This document shows, in pieces, positions 54,425 to 64,000 of a stretch of DNA of 64,000 nt. A program made the translations under genes and the position numbers. Under the pieces are notes generated by a model. That model searched no databases. It had not been told where the DNA came from and saw only the letters and a list, made by a program, of their open reading frames with translations. The stretch comes from Locusta migratoria (lineage: Eukaryota; Arthropoda; Insecta; Orthoptera; Acrididae). The stretch's first letter is position 1. The number at the start of each line of letters is the position of its first letter. The stretch spans positions 755,675,301 to 755,739,300 of the forward strand of contig CM048755.1 of assembly GCA_026315105.1 (NCBI GenBank), given 5' to 3'.

Positions 54425-55190
54425 TTATAGGGTGATTTGTTTTGGACCACCATGGGTATTTACTTTTATGTTTGCAGCAGTTCTCATTTCGAATTGTGGA
54501 GTATTTACTTCGTCTTTTTTGATGAAAGAATGTATGAAAACTGCATTTGATAACTCCGCTTTAGTGGCACTTCGTTCAGTAACATTACCGTCGCTATCGC
54601 GCAATAAAGGCATTCACTTAGACTTTCCGCTGCTGTATATAACATAGGATTTTGTTATATTGGATTTTCCGCCACATTTCTACGAATATTTTCGTTGTGA
54701 AAAATGTTAAAAGCATGTCGCATTGAAGGCCGAGCTAAATTTCTAGCGTCAGTAAAACATCTGCCATCTTGGGGATTTTGAATTCGTCTATAGTTTCTGC
54801 AAAAGCTTTCTGTTCTGTTTTATGTACCATGAGGGACCAGTTCATTCTCTTATTAATTTATTTGGTAGGAATCCCTCCAGTGCTGTTGGTACTATTCCTT
54901 TGAATGTAAGCCACATATGGTCTTCACTTACATAGTTAATTTAAAAAAAATGGAGACTGTCTCCTAGGAAGATATCAACCGAATTTTTATCTTTTTTTAG
55001 TAGACGTATTTAGCGTTTAGTTTTGGTGAAAATCTTTGTTACAGATTTGAGCTCGCTTCAACTTTGGGTTCACTTATTCCTGTATCCGTCGTGATTTAAG
55101 CTACCGCCAACTATAATTGTATGAGTAGTGTACCTATTTGTGTTGAGACTCAAGTTTTCTATGAACTGTTCAGCGGCTGTATTATGAGAG
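54425..55190 (-). pseudogene. CR1-group LINE ORF2 linker fragment
   Basis: Minus-strand wording MPLLRDSDGNVTER, ATKAELSNAVFIHSFIKKDE, VNTPQFEMRTA matches YRNGDATDD, AKAELHNTAFRNSFTREDE, ANTPEFVLRTA at about 31300-31440 of the larger copy. Upstream, endonuclease-RT linker phrases (VSEDHMWLTFKGIV, GPSWYIKQNRK) lie in shifting frames. Confidence 0.8.
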
Positions 55191-55209
55191 TGCCGGGGTC
55201 GGTAAATTA

Positions 55210-55409
55210 AAATGTTCAACTGTTTGTTAAGCTTAAGGAACTTAACTGCGGGGTTATCAGTCCTTAAACTTACTAACTGTTATGAGCTACCTTATACTAA
55301 AGACGACACAAACATCCATGCCCGATGGGGGATTCGAACCCCCGACGGGGAACAACCTCGCGCATCGCAGCATAGCGCCTCAATGCGCTTGGCCGCTCAG
55401 CCGCGGCAG
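55210..55409 (-). mobile_element. SINE family A-like variant copy
   Basis: The minus strand shows a variant head (GCCGCGGCTGAGCGGCCAAG), B box GGTTCGAATCC and tail hairpin AAGGA...TCCTT with paired changes relative to other copies. The target duplication is unclear. Confidence 0.8.
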
Positions 55410-56285
55410 TTATTAATTTATTCCGGTAGTCGGGTATAACATCTGCTCACACTAACTGACAGGAACTATCGAATTCAGTTTCGCTTGTGAGCTAGTACAC
55501 ATATTATATTATGCTTTTTGTATCTGTTGTAGTGCAGATAATAGAAATTATGGCATTTCCATTAAAAAAGTAGGGTATTTCCTCTGCGACTCGGCTAAAC
55601 ACTGTAGAACAACAGTGTACTTTACAAGCGTAGAATTCTATATTCCTTAATTTCTTTATTTCAAATCTGTATTTCGTTTTATGTGATCTGTCAAACATAG
55701 ACTCTTATCTATATTTTGTAAAAGTATTTTCTGTCATTGATTTGAACATTTTCCCAATTCACTTTATTAACTAATATTTCGCCACAAAAAAGTAAATTTA
55801 TGAAGTGTGTCGTTCTTTTTTTTTTGTCACACAGTTGTAGCAATTAATACATGTATAAATGCAGTGATCAAACTTGAATAATAAGCGAGCATTCGAATTA
55901 CCTTTATATAGTTCCTTTCATGTTCCTCCATGCCGATTGACTGTTTCTATCGCAATCAGTAAGTGTGGAAGAAAGCAGCTGTACAAACGGAGGGAGAATG
56001 GATCCATACTTGTGGTTGGAGGAAATAATTACACACTGACATAGCCGACGGTATTGCTTTCACTTTTCAAAAGTTATAAATATTTAGATTTCTGGATAGA
56101 AAAGAAGTTGTAAATTTCGGCGAGATGTCGAACAAAAATATCTCATTCGTATTGGCTGCATCGTGAAGGTCGGAGACGGAGGTTTGGAATCAAACAGCAG
56201 CAGTACGTGGAAGGGCGTCCCTTGCCTGAGGGGTCGCTAATCCGACTACCTGGCGAAGGGTCAGGTGTGGCGAATGTCCGGCGTG
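55410..56285. other. No recognised gene
   Basis: AT-rich unique sequence. Confidence 0.45.
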
Positions 56286-56337
56286 ACAAAAGTCCGGCTT
56301 GGCAAGTGTCCGGCATCCCCCAGCACGTGTAGCCAGA

Positions 56338-56339
<2 letters not shown>

Positions 56340-56400
<61 letters not shown>

Positions 56401-56412
56401 GGGGGGGAGGGG
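56340..56412. repeat. (GT)n(GA)n microsatellite and G tract
   Basis: A GT run of about 40 bp passes into GA and then a G-rich run. Confidence 0.95.
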
Positions 56413-56679
56413 GGTTGTTATGTACCCTTATGGCTGACTCCCCTGACAACGCAGGGATCACACTACCGGTTCCAGAGCTGTGACCTCCCCATGCAGGCCA
56501 AGGAGGCAATATCCGCCTACGTGGTGTTTCAAGACTCCCGGCAATAGCTATCGTGCCAGGTGGCTCTTGCTGTGGCTGGGTGGCACCCATGCGGAGTGGG
56601 TGGTACCAGGGCGGACGTTTTCCACCATGAAACGAATGAAATTACAAAATGGTCGTGGTCTCTGAAGGCAGGAATGCAA

Positions 56680-57680
56680 ATTTAATGCGGCTGCTTCTGA
56701 TATGAGAATCTTCCCGTCCCTAGTGAGGAAGGCCAGGTACGCCGTCTCGGGAAAAAAACCTTTCCGCGCTACCTGGTCTGTACCAGGACAGACGGAGGAA
56801 GCTTCATTGCCACAATGTCGCTGCTTTTTGTTGAGCAGATAGAGGATAAGTTCGGCAAAGTAGACTGCGTGAGTAAGATACGCTCTGGTTCCCAACTCAC
56901 AAAAATTGTACCTACTGCCAATATGCCTGTGAACGTCTTGACGACATTCCGGTATCTATAAGCCCTCATTAGTGTTGAATGTGGTTCAGGGAGTCATTTT
57001 TAGTCGGGACCACCTCCTACAAACTGACTACCAACTGTGGGTCGACTGGAATGGTGGGGAGTCCACTTCGTTCATTGTATTCAGAGACGCACCAAGAATA
57101 ATCGAACTGGTACAGACGCCTTTATCTTCTCCCAGAAAATGTGAACGTCTTGATTTATAGATGCTATTTCAAGCCCTACATCCCGCCTCCCACCGAGCGA
57201 GGTGGCGCAGTGGTAACGCACTGGACTCGCATTCGGAAGGATGGTGGTTCAAATCCACCTCCGGCCATCCGGTTTTAGGTTTTCCGTGATTCCCTAAATC
57301 ACTCCAGGCATATGCCAGGATGGTTCCTTTCAAAGGGCACGGCCGATTTCCTTCCCCATCCTTACCCAAAACTCCGAGCGTTTGCTCCGTCTCTAATGAC
57401 CAAGCTGTCGATGGGACGCTAAACCCCAAGCTTCCTTCCTTCTTTCCTTCCCGCCTCCCATGAGATGCTTCAAGTGTATGCAGTTTGGACACATGTCTTC
57501 TCACTGTACAGCAGGCCTTCTGTGTGGTGAATGTGGAAGCCCACTCCATGAGGGGAGCCCTTGTGTTCCACCCCTGTATGCGTCAATTGTAAGAAACACC
57601 ATTCTCCGCGCTCACCAGACTGTCCGATGAACAAGAAGGAGAAGAAAACACACACAAGAGTACACGTCTCTTCAACATTT
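56680..57680 (+). pseudogene. I-clade LINE ORF1 (gag-like)
   Basis: N-terminal wording LFVEQIEDKFGKVDCVSKIR, SQLTKIVPTANMPVNV and GVIFSRDHLLQTDYQL is typical of these ORF1 proteins. After SINE C the zinc knuckles follow: MRCFKCMQFGHMSSHC, CGECGSPLHEGSPC and CVNCKKHH. Stops and frame changes are numerous. Downstream to about 58250 a Pro/Ser-rich low-similarity tail continues. Confidence 0.8.
57193..57448 (+). mobile_element. SINE family C copy
   Basis: The tRNA-like head GAGCGAGGTGGCGCAGTGG with anticodon-loop-like CTCGCAT and B box GGTTCAAATCC is followed by a body with CCGGTTTTAGGTTTTCCGTG and a CTTCC-rich tail. A 12-bp target duplication TCCCGCCTCCCA lies at 57181-57192 and 57449-57460. 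Best copy of this family in the window. Confidence 0.95.
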
Positions 57681-57790
57681 AACATATCCTGAGGCCGGCG
57701 AAAATACGAGGGTCTGCATGCATTGCAAATGATATCTACCTTCGCCTCTGTTACACCCTCTACCCCTCGCCCTCCTCCTCATCCCAGTCC

Positions 57791-57902
57791 AAAAATGTTC
57801 AAATGTTTGTAGAACTTATGGGACTTAACTACGGGGTCATCAGTCCCTAAACTTACAAACTACTTATGAACTACCTAAGACTAAGGACGGCACGCGGCCG
57901 GC
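57791..57902 (-). mobile_element. SINE family A copy with internal deletion
   Basis: Tail and hairpin are intact, but the sequence jumps from GGACGGCAC to GCGGCCGGC, removing the tRNA-like B box and most of the head. An 11-bp target duplication CATCCCAGTCC lies at 57780-57790 and 57903-57913. Confidence 0.92.
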
Positions 57903-58415
57903 CATCCCAGTCCCATACCACTCCTCCCTCTCCTGCAGCTGCCTTTCCCTCACTCTGCATACCCCTCCTCAATCCCAGCCTGAGAAGCGCTCCCCTTCTC
58001 GGGCGCTTGCTAGTGAATGTGCCCTCTCCCAGGGTCCTTCTTCTCGGTGTTCACCAGATCGGAGGTCTTGTACCTCAAGCCAGCCACTGGTATCACACTC
58101 TCCGAGTACCAAGGTCGCCCAATTTTCTTCAGTGGCAGACCCTACTGACCCCAGTTCTCTCTCTGGAAACTGTCATCCCCATCCTGCGAGAGAAAAAGAA
58201 AAGTAGAAGAAGAAACAAAGGTCACAGGACAAGGACCGTCCAGTGCTGCATAAGGTGCCTACCTTGTCCTTCCAACCTGCTAAACATTCTAAGCTTGTTT
58301 CTGATCTACTCTTTATGGGTGTCATCCCTTCCTCATTGGTGTCGGACACTGACCCAGCGGTATGATGAGCTAAATCCCATTCGCCTCCCATCTGGATCCT
58401 CGTGGGTACTCAGCC

Positions 58416-59860
58416 AATGGAATTGAAATGGCTATTACCGTCATCTCCTGGAGTTAAAAAAAAACTTTTTCTTCCATTCCCCAGCTTTTGTAGTTCTGCA
58501 GGAATCACATTTTAATTATGCGCTTTCACCAATGATCCATGGGTTCCGTACCTTCTGGGTTTTCCCCCTACATGACTCAGGTGGAGTTTGCAAATTAGTC
58601 CGCAAGGATTTTGTTAGTAAATGGATTTCTCTCTGTATTACCCTGGAAGCAGCTGCTGTCCACGTTCACTTAGACACCCCATTAACAGAAAGAAACTTTC
58701 ACTCTGCAGCGGAGTGTGCACTGATATGAAACTTCCTGGCAGATTAAAATTGTGTGCCGGAACCGGGACTCGAACCTGGGACCTTTGCCTTTCGCGGGCA
58801 AGCGCACTACCGACTGTGCTATCCCGACACGACTCACGATGCCGTCTCACAACTTTACTTCCGCCAGTACCTCGCCTCCTACTTTCCAAACTTCACAGAA
58901 GCTCTCCTGTGAACAAGCAAGACTAGCACTCTTGGAAGAAAGGATATGGTGGAGACATGGCTTAGCCACAGCCTAAGGGATGTTTCATATCAGCGCACAC
59001 TCCGCTGCAGAGTGAAAGTTTCTTTCTGGAAACATCCCTTAGGCTGTGGCTAAGCCATGTCTCCACCATATCCTTTCTTCTAGGAGTGCTAGTATTACTT
59101 GTTCGCAGGAGAGCTTCTGTGAAGTTTGGAAAGTAGGAGGCGAGGTACTGGCGGAAGTAAAGTTGTGAGACGGCATCGTGAGTCGTGTCGGGATAGCACA
59201 GTCGGTAGTGCGCTTGCCCGCGAAAGGCAAAGGTCCCAGGTTCGAGTCCCGGTTCCGGCACACAATTTTAATCTGCCAGGAAGTTTCACCCCATTAACAA
59301 TTTGTAATGTATACCTCCTCCCTGAAAGGCCACCTTCGACTGCTGCCATAACTGCCCTCCTTCAACAAACTACCCTCTCCCTTCCACATCCTTGGGGAGT
59401 TCAATACCTATCACCCTTTGTGAGGCAATACTTATACATCTAGCTGGGGCCACCTCGTAGAACAGTTCCTTGCAGACCACAACCTGTGCCTTCTTGATGA
59501 TGGTTGTCCAACCCATTTTAGTACCGCTCACGGCACTTTCTCTGCCACAGATATTTCATGTACTTCTCTTTTTCCCTTCATTTCACTAGGCAGCACACGA
59601 TTATCTCTGTGATAAGTGACCACTTCCCGTTGATTCTTTCACTCCCTTTCCACCAGACAAGGGACAGGATACCCCATTGGAATTTCCGACATTCTGATTG
59701 GCCTATGTTTACATCCATAATCAACTTCTCCAACACCTCAATCTCCCACAACGAGAATATCTCCTCCAGTTCTTTAACCATTTTTGGCTCCAAGGGATTG
59801 TCCCCTTGCAGTGGACCCCTGCTAGAAAAGATTAAATTTGGCTAGTTTTTTTAAGAAAAT
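58416..59860 (+). pseudogene. I-clade LINE ORF2 endonuclease remnant
   Basis: Plus-strand pieces in shifting frames: AFVVLQESHFN (QET region), TICNVYLLPERPPSTAAIT, LLDDGCPTHF and HFPLILSLPF, matching CIALQETWF, TVCSLYLPP, LNTGAPTHF and SDHFPIFV of the LINE at 15619-20880. The foldback element splits it at 58688-59286. Confidence 0.75.
58688..59286. mobile_element. Foldback dimer of a tRNA-derived SINE-like repeat
   Basis: Two arms of about 280 bp are inverted. Each contains a tRNA-like head (GTCGGGATAGCACAGTCGG, loop CGCGAAA, B box GGTTCGAGTCC) and the phrases CTCTGCAGCGGAGTG, TCTGCCAGGAAGTTTCA, CTGTGGCTAAGCCATGTC. The whole unit has a 13-bp target duplication CACCCCATTAACA at 58675-58687 and 59287-59299, so it inserted as one piece. 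Arms are nearly identical by eye. Confidence 0.9.
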
Positions 59861-59890
59861 ATCTTGCCATGATTAGTTGTTTTATAATAA

Positions 59891-61657
59891 ACTAGCTGAA
59901 AACCCGGCGTTGTCCGGATATTTATTTATTCCTGCCATTTTTCAGGTATATATTAATTTTTATGAGGGCTGTATGTCTGTAAAATCTCTTGGGAATATAA
60001 TTAGTGCTAAAGAAGTAATAGATTAAAGCTTGATGCGTGACGGGGCGGTTTTAGATGAACATTACTGTTTATGTGCTCATATCTCACGAACTACGTGTCG
60101 TACTGTGATACAATTTAGAACTAACATTCAACTATATGTGTGTATAATGTCTGTAAAATTTCCTGCGGCTGCAATTTGTGTTGTACAAATTATAAATTGT
60201 AACGTCATACCGAATGCCGTAGTTTTATCCCATAAACAGCAGAAAAATAGTAAGCGAGAAACTTTTCTCTTTCCATCATTTTTCTATGGTTGTCAGCGAG
60301 AAAAAGTTTAATAAAGGTTTGAAATTATGTTTAAAGTTTGTTGCAAATCGCTAAGTACCATCATTCTTATATAACGTATTTATAAAGTCTCGCCATATTA
60401 TGTGACAGTTTTTTCCCCTATTGTTTATGACGTCATATCGTCTAAACCATGAGTCCTATGTGATTCTTAAACCTGCAGCAATTGTTACTTCACGGTAAGG
60501 AACGTGTGTACCAAATTTGTTTGAAATCTGTCCAGTGGTTTATGAGAAAATGAGCGGCATTGTCGCAAAATGCAGCAGTTTTTCGCGCATCTCATTGTTT
60601 ATGACGTCATATCTCGTGAAATATATATCGTATGTGATTCTTACACTTACGGCGATCGTTCACATGGATTGAAGCTCACTTGTACAAAATTTCATAAAGA
60701 TTGGAACAAAACTGTAGATTTGTATTGAACACGTACACACATACGGACACTCTGCTTTATATATTAGACTAACTGAAAACCCGGGTTTGCCCGGGTATTT
60801 ATTTATTTATTCCTGCCGTTTTTCACGTTTGTATTCATTTGTATAAGGGCTGTGTGTCTCTAAAATCACTTGGGAATACAATTAGTAGTAAAAAAGTAAT
60901 AGCTTAAAACTTGGTGCGTGATGGGGCGGTTTTCCATGACCGTTACTGCTTATGTGCTCATATCACATGAACTATGTGTCGTACTGTGATACAATTTAGA
61001 TGGTACACTCAACTATATGCATGTATACTGTCTGCAAAATTTCCTGCGGCTACAATTAGTAGTGTAGAAATTAAAAATAGTAACGTCATACCGAATGCCG
61101 TAGATTTACTCTATCAACAGCGGAAAAGTAGTAAGCGAGAAACTTTTCTCCTTTCATCATTTTGCTATGGTTGTCAGCGAGAAAAAGTTCAATAAAGGTT
61201 GGAAATTATGTTTAAAGTTTGTTGCAAGTCGCTAAGTACTCTCATTCCCATATAACGCATTTATAAAATCTCGCTGTATTATGTGGCAGTTTTTTTTTGC
61301 GATTCCTATTGTTTATGACGTCATATCTTCTAAACCATGTGTCGTATGCAATTCCTAACCCTGCAGCAATTGTTACCTCACGGCAAGGAATGTGTGTACC
61401 AATTTTAGTTGATATAGGTCCAATGGTTTATGAGAAAATGAGCAGCATTGTCGCTAAATGCAGCAGTTTTCCGCTCATCTCATTGTTTATGACGTCATAT
61501 CTCGTGAACTATATATCGTATGTGATTCTTATACTTACGGCGACCGTCCTCATGGATTGAAGTTTACGAGTACAAAATTTCATAAAGATTGGAACAAAAC
61601 TGTAGATTTGTATGCAACACGTACAAACATACGGACACTCTGCTTTATATATTAGAT
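59891..61657 (+). repeat. Head-to-tail pair of ~0.88-kb repeats (59891-60767, 60768-61657)
   Basis: Each unit starts ACTARCTGAAAACCCGG and ends GGACACTCTGCTTTATATAT then TAGA. Shared internal blocks include GCGTGACGGGGCGGTTTT-type wording, CCTGCGGCTRCAATT, GTCAGCGAGAAAAAGTT and GTTTATGACGTCATATC (twice per unit). Units differ at many sites. Short ORFs of 73-93 codons recur in both units but hold no known motif. Family unknown to me. Confidence 0.85.
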
Positions 61658-64000
61658 AATGCAGAACTGATTACGAACTTAATCAGTCTTTGAAGGCACA
61701 AAATCTGACTGGATCTGCTGTAATTTATGACAGATTAGTTTTCAGTGATAACAATCGGGGTTGTCATCGGTCCGTATTTCTTATCGAAACAAGCATGGTA
61801 TGTGTAGCTGGAATTTCGAACTACACCGTGCAAACGTTGATATATCTGTTTCTCTTAACACACGTGTTCATTTTTCTATTGCATAAAACGTGGCACTTTA
61901 TTACAAACAGCGAAAATCTGAAGACAACATTTGTTACACTTACTTTCCTCGGCTAAACTGTTAAATGCAAACATTAGGACCTTATTGTCCTTAGTACGCA
62001 AGGGATTTCCACGGCTCCAAGCCGTTTGTAATTTAAGCACTTGGTTTGATATCCACATCTTAATTCTTCAAGTGTAGCAACTTTCGGTGGCGCTGCTCAC
62101 AATTCGTAGATTATGTCAATTCCACAATTTGCTGCTAGCATTAATCCTAGGCCATGTGGTCTACTGTTAGGTTTTATCCCAACGGCCACTTTTTATACAG
62201 CTCTCACTACGATAGTCATATTACAAAACTGTATATCTTCTATCATAAGGAACAACCAGAATACATTGCACAACTTACTATGGATACAATAATACTAAAT
62301 AAGCAACGAAAATTACGCCAACAGAACAACTAATTTCCAAAGAAGTGCATCAGAAATTACTACAACTTTTAAACTACAGCACAAATTCACAAAGAAAGCG
62401 CAACTTTAGCAGCAATCAACGTTTACTACAGCAGACAGACACAGAAGTGGTCAGGGAAAGGCCAAGCAGGGAGCGCTATTCTGGAAATCTCCAGTCTACG
62501 TCACAAATGTTATGTCACTATCGATTTTTTCCCGCAAAAAACTAATTCTTACCTATTAATAACGTACACCTACCTAAAAGAAGCTCAGAAGGTAATATTT
62601 AATAGAAATAAACACGAATGTATCATGCGAGGTTTACCGTTGATTAACACAAAGAAAGCTGTGGCACAAGAGTTGCCAACGTAACATTATATCTTGAGCG
62701 AATGTTATGGATGAAACACGATCCTAAACGATATATAATTCCTCCAGATGGAGAAAGACAAATCAGTTTTGGCGATCTAGCATCACCAAAATTAACATTT
62801 GAGCACCCCTGCTTGATAACTGGTTAGGAAGCAAAGTGAGCAGCAGAGCTTTCCGAGGCAGAACAGAGGTAATATCTCTAAAGGAGACGTAAACAGGCGT
62901 ACTGGCGACTACGGCAGAGCAGCCACTAGGGTTCTAAATACACATACTAGGCTGTGACGACCCACCTTCTTCTGACCTCGCGGGCGGCTTGGCGTTCCCG
63001 GGAAGATCTGCATGGCAAGGAAAAACATCACATCAGACACCAAACTTAGCCTAGTCACTTTCCTCGCTGCAGCTTCTTCGATTATTACATCCGTTCCAAA
63101 TTAAAGTAATCGTAACTAGGTAATGCCCACTCTAGTACAACAGGTGATACTAAAGTAATTGTTTGCTGATTACACCAAATTGGTAACGAAGGATGTTGTA
63201 GGCAATACCGATACAGAAACAATAATGCAGATCAAGACGTACGTTCCTTGCTTGTGGAAAATAAATTTATGCTAAATCAAAGTAAGAATTAGGTTTTACG
63301 ATTTCTAACACAGAATTCAACACAATACGGCTTTCTAATTACAAAAATTGGCCACTGATTAGTGAGATTGATGCAAATTACGAGGTGTTCATAGGGACCT
63401 GAAACTGTCACGGAAAGCCCATTTTTAGGACCTTTATAGCGTTATTTTTGGGACAATTGTTCTGGATCAAATAGGACATTTTTAGCGTATAAACGGACGG
63501 TTCGGGCAATCTCTGTTGTAAGCTCGCGAACCTCTTATCGATTTCGTTTCAGTTGACTGGGAATTCTTACATTGGCCTCTCAATACATATTTTTTCGATA
63601 TCTTTTCTTGTTAACAATATCAGCAAATTCCCAAGAGTTAGCAGCTTTCACCTAGTTAATAATAGCCAGAAATTCATTCATTTGGATCACGCCGCGACAA
63701 AAATTCAAAAACATTAGCAGCAGTCCAAGAAGCACTGAGGAGTTTCTTCGTGGCTCACTATTTCTCTTCTGTCGAGGAACTCATGGAAAAAATAAAGCAA
63801 ATTCCTGTGTTACATTGTTCATTGTGTTTATTTAGTCTCACAGTTTGTCTTTGTGTATGAGTATCAACAAGAGATAAAAATACACTAGGCAGGGGATCAT
63901 ACATTTGTTTGACATCCATAAAACTAGTCAGCGTATCTCCATGTGTTCTTTAAGAAGTACAAGCCGTTTAAATAATAAATATCAGCCAGTTTTCATCCTC
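61658..64000. other. No recognised gene
   Basis: About 2.3 kb of AT-rich sequence. No domain, tRNA, SINE head or long repeat was recognised. ORFs of 60-88 codons lack motifs. Confidence 0.5.

Larger units (their letters stand above)
56286..59860 (+). mobile_element. I-clade LINE copy, decayed, with three later insertions
   Basis: A 5' leader (56440-56680), ORF1, and an ORF2 endonuclease are in order on the plus strand. The RT is missing beyond about 59860. SINE C (57193), SINE A (57791) and a foldback element (58688) lie inside. The leader phrase GCCAGGTGGCTCTTGCTGTG with CGGACGTTTTCCACCATGAAACG looks like the usual 5' end of such LINEs. The ORFs are full of stops. Confidence 0.8.

Noticed and set aside
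56261..56590. 109-codon minus-strand ORF with His/Thr repeats
   Set aside because: It is created by the (GT)n(GA)n microsatellite.
59165..59262. tRNA gene in the foldback element
   Set aside because: The loop CGCGAAA lacks the usual U33, and the sequence is part of a repeated body present twice in inverted form.
59891..61657. CRISPR array or satellite with short repeats
   Set aside because: There are only two long diverged units with no regular short spacers, and the setting is eukaryotic.

Overview
The window looks like nuclear DNA of a large, transposon-rich insect genome. An orthopteran such as a grasshopper or locust is my best guess, because tRNA-headed SINEs sharing one body, I-clade and CR1-group LINEs and a 'CATGTAAAC' MITE occur together here. 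That placement is inference. Nothing resembles a prokaryotic gene layout. Almost every coding segment is a transposable-element gene. The only candidate for a host exon is a FLYWCH-like zinc-finger reading frame at about 53.44-53.67 kb.

Layout, left half. 0-1.6 kb: 3' part of an RNase H-bearing LINE (+). 1.86-2.3 kb: Penelope-type GIY-YIG fragment (-). 2.5-4.6 kb: broken I-clade LINE (-) split by a SINE. 5.76-6.69 kb: long inverted repeat. 7.7-15.0 kb: an I-clade LINE fragment (-) cut in two by a Ty3/Gypsy element (8198-13842, LTRs nearly identical, 5-bp target duplication). 15.6-20.9 kb: near-complete I-clade LINE (-) with ORF1, an ORF2 interrupted by one in-frame stop, RNase H and a hairpin-bearing 3' UTR. 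21.2-24.6 kb: SINEs and two MITE-like elements. 25.0-26.0 and 28.8-33.15 kb: two CR1-group LINEs ending in (GATGTA)n; the second has a SGNH-esterase ORF1 and carries three SINEs.

Layout, right half. 34.98-40.68 kb: an apparently intact two-ORF LINE of Tx1 type (-), inserted in the D-loop of a tRNA-like sequence. An uninterrupted inverted copy of the same target lies 0.4 kb away. 42.9-45.3 kb: tandem duplication of a ~1.2-kb repeat. 45.3-51.25 kb: a nest in which an I-clade LINE is split by a hAT-like element, which holds a Gypsy-type LTR, which holds a P-like element with a THAP exon, plus two SINEs. 53.4-55.4 kb: FLYWCH-like ORF, CR1-group fragment, SINE. 56.3-59.9 kb: decayed I-clade LINE (+) carrying two SINEs and a 599-bp foldback dimer. 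59.9-61.66 kb: head-to-tail ~0.88-kb repeats. 61.66-64 kb: nothing recognised.

How the parts relate. The I-clade LINE 3' UTR and both abundant SINE families share a short hairpin near the 3' end (GGGACT...AGTCCC, or CGGAC...GTCCG with paired changes), as expected if the SINEs borrow LINE machinery. Target-site duplications can be read for most SINEs, the Gypsy element, the hAT-like element, the P-like element and the Tx1-type element, so their relative ages can be ordered. Coordinates of decayed elements are approximate to tens of bases.
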